From: Muricea muricata | Taxonomy: Eukaryota; Cnidaria; Anthozoa; Malacalcyonacea; Plexauridae | Length of the DNA stretch: 64,000 nucleotides | Assembly: GCA_963855995.1 (NCBI GenBank) | Contig: OY979716.1 | Coordinates: 31,419,230 to 31,483,229 of the forward strand | Direction: 5' to 3' | Part shown: piece by piece, positions 63,001 through 64,000 of the stretch | How the letters are laid out: each line of letters begins with the position of its first letter | Position numbering within the stretch: position 1 is the stretch's first letter | Notes under the pieces: generated by a model | The model's database searches: none | Told to the model about the DNA's origin: nothing | What the model saw: the letters and a program-made list of their open reading frames with translations, nothing else | Translations under genes and position numbers: made by a program

Positions 63001-63106
63001 CAGATCGTTGTTTACTATCATACCTAATTTGTCTTCTGTTTCATCTGCCGACACGTGATATCCCAACCCAGCAGATTCTAGTTTCTGAATCATCTCTTTC
63101 GTGTGC
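1..63106 (-). CDS. RNF213: RNF213 (mysterin)-like AAA+ ATPase / E3 ubiquitin ligase, partial, 40 exons
   Basis: Forty minus-strand exons, numbered e1 (63024-63106) to e40 (1-75) in transcript order, join into about 2,240 open codons with matching phases. The order matches vertebrate RNF213: AAA+ unit with GKPGSSKSLA Walker A and VVVLDEIGLAEDSP Walker B, a second AAA+ unit, the E3 shell, a C3HC4 RING, then the RZ zinc finger (CPNGH...CGRP...CPTC). RNF213 is a cytosolic, lipid-droplet and pathogen-associated ubiquitin ligase of more than 5,000 residues in human, so both ends (about 2,300 N-terminal and several hundred C-terminal residues) lie outside this window. No frameshift or stop was found in the exons, so the gene looks functional despite introns up to 9.3 kb filled with transposons. 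Family assignment is by recognised motifs and domain order; exact orthology among invertebrate RNF213 paralogues is not established. Confidence 0.95.
394..596 (-). CDS. RNF213: RNF213-like exon e39
   Basis: Encodes CPALWRYRKKITIEHLSSKF and CEVLAEFLKK, the counterpart of human 'SKIWSCRKRITVEYLQHI' and 'ILWHFLQK'. Acceptor TCACAG, donor GTAGCT, phase 0. Confidence 0.94.
597..2393. other. RNF213 intron 38/39, no gene seen
   Basis: AT-rich sequence with short T and G runs (1559-1575, 1697-1710). Overlapping small frames on both strands near 1935-2331 have no recognisable product. Nothing supportable. Confidence 0.7.
2394..2568 (-). CDS. RNF213: RNF213-like exon e38
   Basis: Encodes GVAATIKPSVQDVVQFLKDH and DEAVQVIHLVLVGIVNNMGQ, aligned with human 'IIKPPVRDPKGFLQQHI...VVHLVLRRLL'. 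Donor GTACGT, phase 1. Confidence 0.93.
2956..3109 (-). CDS. RNF213: RNF213-like exon e37
   Basis: Encodes QDRSSTGHILGRAQSLPPNA and VLRCLTHAAMLLGTDQNIQ, matching human 'DRTQTGHVLGNPQ...LLTHLALLLGASQ'. Separated from e36 by a 7.7 kb intron full of LINEs. Donor GTACAC, phase 0. Confidence 0.95.
4013..4150. repeat. Palindrome with GC-rich core
   Basis: Arms of about 55 bases (ACTTACTTGCAG...GATTAACGCAC and GTGCGTTAATCC...CTGCAAGTAAGT) around a core with CTCGCTTCGCTCGGTAGG. A MITE-like foldback in RNF213 intron 36/37. The 400 bases upstream contain several shorter repeats of CTGATTGGTT and AACTGACCTG. Confidence 0.85.
4581..6044 (+). CDS. Reverse transcriptase of LINE A
   Basis: A 487-codon frame. 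Visible RT blocks in order: NYRPISVLPVVSKIFE, FLDICKAFDSVNHQILLEKL, GIPQGSILGPLLFLLYINDM, the catalytic YADD at residues 212-215, then FKCLGVDLDQKLNW and the C-terminal ALNKLVFIYKVLANHTAP / AVLWNSLPQDVK region typical of CR1/Jockey LINEs. The frame is uninterrupted, unlike every other LINE here, which implies a young insertion. The first 20 or so codons are uncertain because the match only begins near IFNLSIRTG. Confidence 0.9.
   Translation: MHVLQFQSRRQCDKIGSVIFNLSIRTGIYIDEWKLARVIPIYKSEDKRKCENYRPISVLPVVSKIFEGEVFSQIYGFLNRHAALSKFQSGFRPKHGTLAALIQMCDQWLMDMDDGKINGVVFLDICKAFDSVNHQILLEKLETQFGIHDTELKWFQSYLKDRKQVCFVNEQTSSARKIICGIPQGSILGPLLFLLYINDMPDILEKTTPGLYADDTQIFSSSHDYDTLVENLNMDLANIQKWLAKNKLKSHAKKTKVMFIGSLHNLNNKVGNRTVEMNKIPVPQTSTFKCLGVDLDQKLNWEKHIDSVCHKISAGIGAMKRIKPYVPHKTLQDVYKTLIQPHFDYCSPLWDNCGLGLQDKLQKFQNRAARVITGADYDVRSSEVLNTLGWEKLANRRALNKLVFIYKVLANHTAPNLKDLFSRRNVSQNSYELRNSETDLSIKKPKTEFLKKTFGYSGAVLWNSLPQDVKMAESLISFKTKVKLHLS
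4581..6298 (+). mobile_element. LINE A (CR1/Jockey-like non-LTR retrotransposon), 5' truncated
   Basis: Holds one long reverse transcriptase reading frame and a 250-base 3' region ending in AATAAAGTTTTACATACATA. No endonuclease frame precedes it, so the copy is 5' truncated. It is antisense to RNF213 in intron 36/37. The same 3' end recurs at 44262-44464. Confidence 0.85.
6348..6722. repeat. Inverted repeat pair, MITE-like
   Basis: GCTTCAGTCGTGACTGTTGG...CCCTCAAGTGTGCGG at 6348-6395 recurs inverted at 6675-6722. Part of the same repeat (ACACGTGCGGTTTTTTGCAT...CGCAACG) is also inverted near 3370-3430, which suggests LINE A landed inside an older element. Confidence 0.65.
8159..9183 (-). mobile_element. 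LINE C, 5'-truncated LINE inserted into LINE B
   Basis: A minus-strand insertion that splits the LINE B RT frame between VVPLPK and QKPVKD. CCCTAAG is present on both sides (about 8152-8158 and 9184-9190), a target-site duplication. The 3' end carries a (TAC)n-type tail and the sequence GTCAGCGTGTATAAATAAAG. The last 60 bases at the 5' side are irregular CTCGAG-rich repeats. Confidence 0.87.
8330..9124 (-). CDS. C-terminal RT fragment of LINE C
   Basis: 264 codons containing NLRKWLISNKLSLNVAKTEF, ECKTLGVKIDQHLSWKG, ARPYFDYCSEVWDVFG and the terminal AQLWNSIPKEIRES block. This is the thumb and C-terminal region of a CR1/Jockey RT. The catalytic palm is absent, so the fragment cannot be active. 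Related to LINE A by both protein and 3' end. Confidence 0.88.
   Translation of the reverse strand: MTDLEAAVNSDLENLRKWLISNKLSLNVAKTEFVLIGSKSMIKNISNSHPNVFIENKQIKQVYECKTLGVKIDQHLSWKGNTDEICKKVTAGISAIRRIRPIVAQDTPILIYNAIARPYFDYCSEVWDVFGAAQSKRLQKLQNRAARIILNVSNDVEHNIALHALGWEPLQMERKKAKAKIMHKLLSKMGPKSLTNLFSYKSEKTNYHLRDICSALCLRKPRTNNIKNSFMYDGAQLWNSIPKEIRESKSLSSFRNKIAAHIGA
10845..10942 (-). CDS. RNF213: RNF213-like exon e36: RZ finger, second half
   Basis: Begins CGRPNQAYNCPTCRLPIGGV. Its very first codon is the Cys seven residues after the RZ His; in human this position (about C4516, recalled) has been reported as a transthiolation Cys. The CPTC pair supplies the remaining zinc ligands. Donor GTGAGT, phase 2. 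Confidence 0.96.
11708..11742 (-). CDS. RNF213: RNF213-like microexon e35 (35 nt): RZ finger, first half
   Basis: Encodes (E)CPNGHRYVITN, carrying the first Cys and the His of the RZ finger (C-x3-H). The human counterpart His is about residue 4509 (recalled), reported as needed for LPS ubiquitylation. Acceptor TTTTAG, donor GTAAGT; two bases in and phase 0 out fit both neighbours exactly. Far too short for ordinary ORF calling. Confidence 0.95.
12322..12397 (-). CDS. RNF213: RNF213-like exon e34
   Basis: Encodes NAFIPTMPQDDSPEVLAAVP and DGKPY, matching the 'AFLPTMPED' motif just before the RZ finger. Donor GTAAGG in phase 1, completing a Glu codon with the next microexon. Confidence 0.93.
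13080..13280 (-). CDS. RNF213: RNF213-like exon e33
   Basis: A 67-codon, phase-0 exon encoding LKGLARNLVTNFEGANGHLL and PLLQPLVALAFDPASMT, matching the human 'LLEPLKNLAFSPATM' motif. Donor GTAAGA. Confidence 0.94.
14687..14740 (-). CDS. RNF213: RNF213-like exon e32 (54 nt)
   Basis: A short phase-0 exon encoding TLKTLKEFVAGIQCLSNE, flanked by AATTTAG and GTAAGA. It aligns with the human 'QCEAVSKFIGECKILSPPD' helix and joins e33 in frame. Confidence 0.82.
14876..14986 (-). CDS. RNF213: RNF213-like exon e31
   Basis: A 37-codon, phase-0 exon encoding CYILLALFREITTSFSSLKR, a clear match to the RNF213 'YFLLTLFREVAILYRS' motif. Acceptor TTTTAG, donor GTAAGC. An open frame on the opposite strand over this exon is only its shadow. 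It is separated from e30 by a 6.5 kb intron. Confidence 0.94.
15190..15981 (+). pseudogene. Unassigned plus-strand open stretches, possible transposon remnant
   Basis: Two open frames, 15180-15428 (DLDAARLCQALSAAFSVQYK, QWYKYFCCSKREDDLSKK) and, after a TTGCAG acceptor, about 15671-15981 (LSPESAPTLNLPNKFFESEK, RRITQRRVTDESSE). I do not recognise either. TAGAAATATGGACATGGTTA-GGAAGGCCGG just upstream (15134-15163) recurs inverted at 21282-21315, so they may be the left part of a decayed element spanning 15.1-21.3 kb. Confidence 0.3.
16806..16837. repeat. (GATA)n microsatellite at LINE E 3' end
   Basis: About seven GATA units adjoin the LINE E 3' end; it is probably the LINE's own 3' tail. Confidence 0.85.
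16808..18160 (-). mobile_element. LINE E (CR1/Jockey-like), 5' truncated
   Basis: A minus-strand RT frame is followed by about 400 bases of 3' region and a tail of GATA/TATC tetranucleotides (16806-16837 on the plus strand). In intron 30/31 of RNF213, in the same sense as the host gene. The 5' part, including the endonuclease, is missing. Confidence 0.85.
17279..18058 (-). pseudogene. RT fragment of LINE E
   Basis: 259 codons: MIDHCLLVNKIKQLDIPNSV, VPSGVPRGTKIGPWLFLIMI, catalytic-type YVDD within LWKYVDDSTVSET, and LGVTINSKLSWNDHIANLVG. Upstream, in frame without a Met, LLCDYSKAFDL extends the match to about 18160. The frame breaks near 17288 and coding similarity continues in another frame (to about 17235), so the copy is inactive. 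Closest in style to LINE B. Confidence 0.85.
18676..18840. repeat. Degenerate tandem duplication
   Basis: Two units share GTATC(G/A)TTAATTA and ATTACTGACATGTTTGCGCAAG-like sequence about 90 bases apart. No protein. Confidence 0.6.
18936..19002. repeat. 18-bp tandem repeat
   Basis: TTTTATGCTATAATATAT is repeated three to four times head to tail. Confidence 0.9.
19901..20587. repeat. 98-bp direct repeat pair
   Basis: TCAATAGGTTAAT(T/C)AGGTAT...GATAGTCTATACTTATAGTA...AAAATTATCATATACA occurs at 19901-19998 and again at 20491-20587, over 90% identical. Between them is an inverted pair around AATACAAGATGTCTATTTTC (20090-20165). Intron 30/31. Confidence 0.85.
21509..21628 (-). CDS. RNF213: RNF213-like exon e30
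   Basis: A 40-codon, phase-0 exon encoding EQDKTPDTFIVHNQNYHTVR and EALGKAILTSSTDDVNDIIT, the counterpart of human 'DRYLVYGDEYKALRDAVAKAV'. Donor GTAAGT. Confidence 0.9.
21874..22269 (-). CDS. RNF213: RNF213-like exon e29
   Basis: A 132-codon, phase-0 exon. Encodes DVETMKLLKGKEGGANVQIV, LKDIAAIRAALDVLSHYLDE and SVIQFFLLKQLVRHSGIDTV, which align with the human 'LQEVARIRLCLDRAADFL' and 'HRVYLVRKLSSQRGMEFV' helices. Donor GTAGTA. Confidence 0.94.
22978..23059 (-). CDS. RNF213: RNF213-like exon e28
   Basis: Encodes EKEVCGHLEDYIHRASGLAQ and ends KEHLIE before a weak GTTTGT donor. Aligned by phase (1 in, 0 out) and by the 'LEDSI' motif position in the human protein. Confidence 0.8.
24364..24606 (-). 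CDS. RNF213: RNF213-like exon e27
   Basis: Encodes NALDQYNSFRNRCKSFFMEL and DVTPVIRSFILQQLLQIKE, matching the human 'FRQMCNSFFVDLVS' and 'KTPVIRSVILKLLL' motifs after the RING. Donor GTCAGT, phase 2. Confidence 0.96.
25468..25647 (-). CDS. RNF213: RNF213-like exon e26: RING finger (C3HC4)
   Basis: The complete RING is in this one exon. The ligands are CEIC, the Cys of EMPC, the His of EHVC, the Cys pair CCMTC and CPLC, a standard C3HC4 order. RING domains recruit ubiquitin-loaded E2. In vertebrate RNF213 the RING is thought to be dispensable for some activities that depend on the RZ finger. The exon ends SRKYR and continues straight into e27 (NALDQYNSF). Confidence 0.97.
25901..26001 (-). 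CDS. RNF213: RNF213-like exon e25
   Basis: Encodes ALGENPDFSSVHTVTVIERF and ends CCDKMNKRLFK, the helix leading directly into the RING. Donor GTAAGT, phase 2. Confidence 0.9.
26172..26280 (-). CDS. RNF213: RNF213-like exon e24
   Basis: Encodes AMWIRLDVVRMFIEHTCPPG and NAFELWK. It matches the human 'WSRIFSTALFVEHVL' helix by position and phase. Donor GTAACA, phase 0. Confidence 0.9.
26975..27213 (-). CDS. RNF213: RNF213-like exon e23
   Basis: Encodes ILDVVALEYCLQNLEPKPDD and a helical tail ending AHILQNC. Acceptor TTTAG; donor GTGTGT, phase 2. It aligns with the human 'AMACTEMLTRNTLKPSPQAW' segment ahead of the RING. Confidence 0.88.
27623..27832 (-). CDS. RNF213: RNF213-like exon e22
   Basis: A 70-codon, phase-0 exon encoding LIYDAMLAAAREVHQLLYED and IPFIHYAYSLIQNRLVNFSN, which match the family's 'WVHLAY-RFRSRLQNFSR'. 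Donor GTAAGA. Confidence 0.93.
28426..28598 (-). CDS. RNF213: RNF213-like exon e21
   Basis: Encodes DPSQTLMSLRGVFYSSPLGA and VNYANDFLHMMYKPSVEGEM, aligned with the human 'FQQTPLGRFL...YLKDFILLTMR' region. Acceptor TTGTAG, donor GTATCC, phases 2 in and 0 out. Confidence 0.92.
28956..31530. mobile_element. 2.6 kb element with long terminal inverted repeats
   Basis: Terminal sequences CACAAAGGAGAT(A/C)TATACAGAGAGTTCACT and GGCCGCCATGTTGAAAGCAACCAAAACATCAGAAA recur inverted at the two ends (28956-29080 and 31400-31530). The roughly 2.3 kb between has no recognisable protein. Fills most of RNF213 intron 20/21. Probably a non-autonomous DNA transposon; class unknown. Confidence 0.7.
32021..32467 (-). 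CDS. RNF213: RNF213-like exon e20
   Basis: The largest exon here. Encodes LSQTLVARIHKLLLERDEKC, HLQETGTFRKALWQKLSSIV (family 'QEAGTFR-TLW') and GKFPFSWIVKDMVNVLLLQA (family 'VPFSW-IKDYLE'). These mark the start of the E3 shell. Donor GTCAGT, phase 1. Confidence 0.96.
32899..33076 (-). CDS. RNF213: RNF213-like exon e19
   Basis: Encodes ESDNDQQITQETIKPTFLLR and RATKRIEILLQLLPDDDSQE, a helical part of the linker to the E3 shell that aligns with the human 'LLRSCVQSA...LLGLL' segment. Donor GTAATA, phase 1. Confidence 0.9.
33667..34102 (-). CDS. RNF213: RNF213-like exon e18
   Basis: Encodes DFFVQLGGAEGLLLVQCDNG, NLIACCRYLAEETRH and HFVGFQGGKWQAAHIDEL, matching RNF213's 'YVGFHGG-WQSVHIDDL'. The tail is acidic (DDIEDMEVGIDDSSESRVEM). 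Donor GTAAGA, phase 0. Confidence 0.95.
34635..34771 (-). CDS. RNF213: RNF213-like exon e17
   Basis: Encodes ITTHSRLLSQANSRAIASAA and LQEFHTEQQFVKALE. It matches the human segment running from 'EITTFSRLL' to 'LQQFDTEYSFL'. Donor GTAAGT, phase 2. Confidence 0.93.
35530..35662. repeat. Dispersed repeat, related copy at 57460-57600
   Basis: TTAATTCGCGAAGAAGACAC...ATATTTAATCA...TTGATTTTCTAATCAAA is matched, same direction, by 57460-57600 at moderate identity. Intronic; no coding. Confidence 0.65.
35690..35893 (-). CDS. RNF213: RNF213-like exon e16 (non-standard donor)
   Basis: Encodes ILLQSQNTLLQCASPDAIAR, matching the RNF213 'LL-CA-PDA--RL' motif, through KHGSLKDYVVHCLRDVDNTE. The next exon starts ITTHSRLLS. 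No ordinary donor sits at the expected end. Either a GC donor (CAG|GCACGT, chosen) or a GT six bases earlier (CTT|GTCCAG) keeps the frame. Confidence 0.9.
36376..36478 (-). CDS. RNF213: RNF213-like exon e15
   Basis: Encodes SETQFKPGDCFVGYHSDTIA, matching the family's 'FIGYHSD' motif. Ends KNDEQ at donor GTACTT, phase 0. The preceding 3 kb intron carries a compound inverted-repeat element. Confidence 0.95.
36886..38827. mobile_element. Compound inverted-repeat element
   Basis: The outer terminal repeats of about 200 bases (36886-37100 and 38610-38827) start ATTGTGGTTTTCT and contain TTTTGGGTTATGTAATTT. Inside lies a second long inverted repeat, 37692-38247, with arms of about 250 bases containing CTCGTGTTATAATAAATTTT and CATTTACCAGAACAATATAG. 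No coding capacity seen. Intron 14/15 of RNF213. Confidence 0.82.
39288..39426. repeat. Palindrome with GC-rich core
   Basis: Arms ACTTATTGACTGAGACC...GTATGTTTTGTGGACCC match inverted, around CTCGGCTTCGCCTCGGG. Same architecture as the palindromes at 4013, 45903 and 56318. Confidence 0.85.
39476..39664 (-). CDS. RNF213: RNF213-like exon e14
   Basis: Encodes LIVVAEKDVVYKRFPIPLIN then RLEKHLL, the conserved sensor-like motif of the second AAA+ unit. Ends SSFDE with two bases of a split codon; donor GTAGCA. Confidence 0.97.
40159..40244 (-). CDS. RNF213: RNF213-like exon e13
   Basis: Encodes YYVYLDKQKYVDLGLGNHRV and KCRVADKF, a near-invariant RNF213 stretch. Acceptor CTTTAG; donor GTAAGT, phase 2. 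Confidence 0.97.
40634..41029. repeat. Dispersed repeat copy 1
   Basis: About 400 bases, from GTAAATCTATCAATAG to TTTTCACCTTGCAAACGTCAA, near-identical to 55363-56044 apart from small indels and one 240-base insertion there. No protein recognised. Intron 12/13. Confidence 0.9.
41645..41850. repeat. AATAAC/AATGAC simple repeat in LINE D 3' region
   Basis: About 200 bases of imperfect six-base units (ACAATA, ACAATG). It opens a spurious minus-strand frame of Val and Ile only. Confidence 0.9.
41860..43628 (-). pseudogene. Reverse transcriptase of LINE D, broken frames
   Basis: In order: MPDYKAPGIDKITIRVIKDC and NNRPISLLPVLPKICERIAL (43065-43628), LDMSKAFDSINHEILLAKLK (near 42930), LPVVSGVPQGS (42800), then MLFSIYVNDL and ESYVDDTKLL (catalytic YVDD) in a 301-codon frame ending QQYLDN at 41860. 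At least three frame changes or stops separate the blocks near 43065, 42880 and 42770. Probably a fairly recent but dead copy. Confidence 0.88.
44262..44464 (-). mobile_element. LINE A family, 3'-end fragment
   Basis: On the minus strand this is nearly identical to the last 200 bases of LINE A (about 6100-6295), including GAAGATAGCGTGTTGAAATA and the TACA-repeat tail. A severely 5'-truncated insertion of the same family in RNF213 intron 12/13. Confidence 0.9.
45072..45179 (-). CDS. RNF213: RNF213-like exon e12: Walker B-like of second AAA+ unit
   Basis: Encodes ICRNINRIKVCMETGTMVIL followed by LNLESLYESLYDALNQ, which matches the RNF213 second-unit Walker B-like segment almost residue for residue. 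A 36-codon, phase-0 exon; donor GTGTGT. Confidence 0.96.
45439..45758. mobile_element. TTAA-flanked MITE (320 bp)
   Basis: Terminal inverted repeat AGGGGCACTTCGATGAAACT followed by TTGGGGG at both ends, each bordered by TTAA (45435-45438, 45759-45762). TTAA targeting and an AGG start fit Kolobok (or piggyBac) mobilisation. It lies 1.9 kb from the Kolobok-type element in the same intron. Confidence 0.88.
45903..46036. repeat. Palindrome with GC-rich core
   Basis: Arms TATTGACATCGC...GTACCGTGAAATAT...TTTTTTAGTACGGACC pair with GGTCCGTACTAAAAAA...CGCTGGGTCAATA across a CTCGCTCGCAC loop. In intron 11/12. Confidence 0.85.
46316..46570. mobile_element. MITE with TA/TATA target duplication (255 bp)
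   Basis: Terminal inverted repeats of about 55 bases, CAGCTAATTCAAAAAAGGTT then GTCC(A/T)TTCAAACC, bordered on both sides by TATA. Compatible with a Tc1/mariner-type TA target. No coding. Confidence 0.88.
46955..47298. mobile_element. hAT-type MITE (344 bp) with 8-bp target duplication
   Basis: Ends CAGGGACGCC and GGCGTCCCTG, flanked by perfect TGAAAATT copies (46947-46954 and 47299-47306). An 8-bp duplication and CAGGG-type ends are hallmarks of hAT elements. It is inserted within a dispersed repeat whose uninterrupted copy is near 63640. Confidence 0.9.
47716..49145 (+). CDS. CXC-like + P2X7 intracellular (ballast) domain protein, 280 aa, 4 exons
   Basis: Exons 47716-47823, 48173-48328, 48413-48493 and 48648-49145 splice in phase 0 at GT-AG sites. 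Residues 1-36 are acidic (MAEYEELPDFSS...). Residues 37-88 form a cysteine-rich block (CSCKSKC...GCACRGNGVMCGEMC..C) resembling CXC modules. Residues about 135-280 match the cytoplasmic tail of vertebrate P2X7: CVCGYCREMP, CCKQRRLC, then RHAAYRQYVMWIHGHLG, VIPSCCVWEIRKHYP and a GGYTGFKD end. That domain binds zinc and guanine nucleotide in P2X7. No P2X channel (transmembrane) part is present, as is usual for stand-alone invertebrate ballast proteins. It sits inside the transposon and converges on the transposase. Function unknown. Confidence 0.88.
49812..49987. repeat. Hairpin between the two convergent transposon genes
   Basis: Two arms of about 80-85 bases (from GATTTACCTACTGAATATC to its reverse complement) meet at a short GTTTGAGTC loop, with a few mismatches. 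It lies in the 1 kb between the stop of the P2X7-ballast gene (49145) and the stop of the transposase (50171). It could be a nested foldback MITE or a shared 3' end signal. Confidence 0.85.
52775..52777 (-). other. In-frame TGA in transposase exon 3
   Basis: Reading from the exon 3 acceptor the frame gives ...FNNLNM, TGA, YDTDFLDHKQDF... and continues open for 290 more codons. No usable intron removes it: the nearest GT-AG around it would be about 14 nt. Confidence 0.85.
53209..53401. repeat. tRNA-like long palindrome in transposase intron
   Basis: Near-perfect inverted repeat, arms about 90 bases. Each arm contains GGTTCGAATCCCAC, the T-arm / B-box of a tRNA gene, next to GTCGTAG and CCTGGCCA-like 3' sequence, so it reads as the 3' half of a tRNA in both directions. 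It lies in the intron between transposase exons 2 and 3. No complete cloverleaf or anticodon arm is visible. Confidence 0.8.
54520..54649 (-). CDS. RNF213: RNF213-like exon e11: start of second AAA+ unit
   Basis: Encodes ESRYLLVLTENYAALRFLQG and VVIFGSSFPKDQQYTQ. FGSSFPKDQ is the atypical P-loop of the second AAA+ unit. The donor GTATAT lies about 30 bases from the TTAA end of the Kolobok-type element, which occupies most of the following intron. The next exon, e12, is 9.3 kb downstream. Confidence 0.96.
55363..56044. repeat. Dispersed repeat copy 2, interrupted by a MITE
   Basis: Same family and orientation as 40634-41029. It is bracketed by a 94-base direct repeat (55271-55364 and 56044-56137, ATCTGCTATCAGGTACACAT...), as if the flank was duplicated when this segment arrived. 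Confidence 0.9.
55608..55843. mobile_element. MITE inserted in a dispersed repeat, empty site known
   Basis: Ends GGCTGGTTGTTCAAA and inverted GCGCCAGTTGTTCAAA, flanked by CAGG on both sides. The related repeat at 40634-41029 has the same flanks joined with a single CAGG (40829-40832), proving insertion. Confidence 0.87.
56318..56456. repeat. Palindrome with GC-rich core
   Basis: Arms AATAGTTTTCCGTGCAGG...ATCCATGCACTTGAGTTGTGG...GACTTTCGGAA pair with the right side around CGTTAC. In intron 10/11. Confidence 0.85.
56899..56966 (-). CDS. RNF213: RNF213-like exon e10
   Basis: A 68-nt exon encoding HPSPECHPVSLIEDSLGRTE. Placement rests on the phase fit (0 in, 2 out), the AAG acceptor, the GTAAGT donor and position in the family alignment between the NFSG helix and the ESRYLLVLT motif. 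Confidence 0.85.
57133..57298 (-). CDS. RNF213: RNF213-like exon e9
   Basis: Encodes LVKMVYGFAEQAESGA and RRNFSGLDDLDPMKIF, matching the family's 'LRNFSG' helix at the lid of the first AAA+ unit. Donor GTAACC, phase 0. Confidence 0.95.
57897..58055 (-). CDS. RNF213: RNF213-like exon e8
   Basis: Opens GICSGDEHIQSLL and ends KDEFFGLRDFY, the conserved 'FFGLRD-Y' motif after sensor 1. Donor GTTGGT, phase 2, completing a Ser codon with e9 (FYSLVKMV). Confidence 0.95.
58685..59037 (-). CDS. RNF213: RNF213-like exon e7: Walker B and sensor 1
   Basis: Begins IHMQSYQCSPLSTPEGI, then VVVLDEIGLAEDSPLMPLKT (Walker B with intact Asp-Glu) and GFIGLSNWALDPAKMNRGI (sensor 1 / arginine-bearing segment). 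All hallmark residues are intact. Donor GTTTGA, phase 2. Confidence 0.97.
59416..59638 (-). CDS. RNF213: RNF213-like exon e6: Walker A of active AAA+ unit
   Basis: Contains ENVFMMAICTELRIPLFVVG followed by KPGSSKSLAKD, the P-loop (GxPGSSKS) of the ATP-hydrolysing unit. In human the matching Lys is about residue 2387 (recalled). All P-loop residues are present, so ATP binding is expected. Donor GTACGC, phase 0. Confidence 0.97.
59743..59903 (-). CDS. RNF213: RNF213-like exon e5
   Basis: Encodes AVILGIGVCYYARLNDRQAY and ends MQDEIIR, the helical lead-in to the first active AAA+ unit. Donor GTAAGT, phase 2. Confidence 0.93.
60474..60665 (-). CDS. RNF213: RNF213-like exon e4, with acidic tract
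   Basis: Encodes NECSFVSLRDVERAMKV, a strongly conserved RNF213 motif, then an unusual run rich in Glu, Asp and Ser (about 26 residues) before the donor. Two in-phase donors are possible, GTTAGT at 60473 (chosen) or GTACAA six bases upstream; they differ by two codons. Confidence 0.88.
61074..61181 (-). CDS. RNF213: RNF213-like exon e3
   Basis: A 36-codon phase-0 exon encoding VQPAREDIEGFHGTDG and ending VLSASQKYMRQQE, which matches the family's conserved LSASQ-FMRQQ motif. Donor GTAAAC. Confidence 0.9.
62572..62726 (-). CDS. RNF213: RNF213-like exon e2
   Basis: Encodes VHPLPESMRPLVWDFGQL, a highly conserved RNF213 stretch just ahead of the AAA+ ring. Acceptor CTACAG; donor GTAAGT after Pro-Ile. 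It starts with two bases and ends in phase 0. Confidence 0.92.
63024..63106 (-). CDS. RNF213: RNF213-like exon e1 (first seen in window)
   Basis: Encodes HTKEMIQKLESAGLGY followed by an acidic stretch. The acceptor is at 63107-63108 and the donor GTATGA at 63023. It starts with one base of a split codon and ends with one, which fits e2. It belongs to the conserved region before the first AAA+ unit. Earlier exons lie beyond base 64000. Confidence 0.8.
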
Positions 63107-64000
63107 CTATGAATACAAATAAGAATCAAATAAGAAAAGGGAATTGCCTAACATTTTCTTGTTGAAAACACATGACATTCTCTTTACAAGAAACTCGCAC
63201 GATCATCGCAAAACGTTCTTCAGGGTCCGAAAAATGAAAAACATAAAGGGTGTATAAAAAATCTGAACAAATCTGAAATCGCTCTGTACTTGGCAAAACG
63301 AATAAAAGTACGATTTTTTATTGAAATAGATTGCTTGGGTGCTTACAATGTAGAGAGCGATCGAACCTGTTCGTAACATATTTACAGGGTGTATAAAAAA
63401 CTGAACAAATTTAAAATTGCTCTCAAAGTCCCGAAGCAGCTTGAAGTATAAAGTTTTTATTAATAGATATTACTTGGGTACTTATGTTGTAGAATAAATA
63501 AAAAAATAATTGAAATTTAAATGCTTACAAGCCAGGGTGGTGCGTATATTCGAACACATTAAAAATGGCTTGCGCACAAAATTGGAAGGCTTAAGCTGTC
63601 GGTAGGTATAAAACTTGTTATATAGGTGTTTCATTGCTGTTCAAAATTTCAGGAAATTAGCTCAAGTTTAAGCCCTTCAAAACGTCATGCGAACTTGTAT
63701 ATTTGTAAATAACAATTGTTTTTTTCTAACCAAAAGTTCTAATTTAAATCAAATGTCTCTTGGAAGTTGTATGCAAATTAGGTAAATACATAAATTAAGC
63801 ATGAACAAAGCTGATTTTGCTCAAGATATGGAGCTTTGCGTGACGTATTGAACGGCTTAAACTCAATTGATTGAAAGCATCAGTGACGAGATCGAAAGTT
63901 TTTTCAATAAATTCATTCATTCACCAAAACAATCTATTTCAATAAAAAGATTCGTACGTTGAGGCGTTTTGCGAAGTAGAGAGCGATTTTAAATTTGCTC
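63107..64000. other. Upstream intron at window edge
   Basis: Intron 5' of e1. Contains the dispersed repeat at 63430-63700 and duplicated GGGTGTATAAAAAA motifs. No further RNF213 exon recognised before base 64000. Confidence 0.65.
63430..63700. repeat. Dispersed repeat, related copy at 46735-47345
   Basis: TTATTAATAGATATTACTTG...CGAACACATTAAAAATGGCT...TTTAAGCCCTTCAAAACGTC parallels 46735-47345, which is split by the hAT MITE. A shorter relative (GTTTTATTGCTGTCAAAAAT) is at 58358-58415. Two nearby GGGTGTATAAAAAA-CTGAAC units (63247, 63388) form a local duplication. Confidence 0.7.

Overview
Animal (metazoan) nuclear DNA, AT-rich, with intron-rich genes and many transposons. The mix of families (a multi-exon RNF213-type gene, a stand-alone P2X7 'ballast' domain protein, a Kolobok-type transposase and CR1/Jockey-like LINEs) suggests a marine invertebrate, most likely an anthozoan cnidarian such as a coral or anemone. 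The taxon is inferred; no gene in the window is diagnostic by itself.

One host gene fills the whole window on the minus strand: an RNF213 (mysterin) homologue, a giant AAA+ ATPase and E3 ubiquitin ligase. Forty exons can be placed between 63106 and 1. They join with GT-AG junctions (one possible GC donor) and matching phases into about 2,240 uninterrupted codons. In transcript order they encode the end of the N-terminal region (63.1-60.4 kb), an active AAA+ unit with Walker A, Walker B and sensor motifs (59.9-57.1 kb), a second AAA+ unit with a degenerate P-loop (56.9-39.4 kb), the linker and helical E3 shell (36.5-26.2 kb), the C3HC4 RING (25.5 kb), the C-terminal shell (24.6-13.1 kb), the RZ finger (12.4-10.8 kb) and the start of the C-terminal domain (3.1 kb to base 1). 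Both gene ends lie outside the window.

The introns hold nearly everything else. Intron 36/37 (3.1-10.8 kb) has two plus-strand LINEs, one interrupted by a minus-strand LINE with a visible target-site duplication. Intron 30/31 (15.0-21.5 kb) has a minus-strand LINE and repeats. Intron 20/21 (28.6-32.0 kb) and intron 14/15 (36.5-39.5 kb) each hold a long inverted-repeat element. Intron 12/13 (40.2-45.1 kb) has a LINE with a nearly complete reverse transcriptase in several frames. Intron 11/12 (45.2-54.5 kb) holds three MITE-like elements and the most notable object in the window.

That object, 47616-54486, looks like a 6.9 kb Kolobok-type DNA transposon flanked by TTAA. It carries two convergent genes: an eight-exon DDE transposase (minus strand, 795 codons, one in-frame TGA) and a four-exon 280-aa protein (plus strand) that joins a CXC-like cysteine-rich module to a P2X7 intracellular (ballast) domain. 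A hairpin lies between the two genes and a tRNA-like palindrome sits inside a transposase intron. The element begins only about 30 bp past the splice donor of RNF213 exon 11, yet the exons on both sides are intact.
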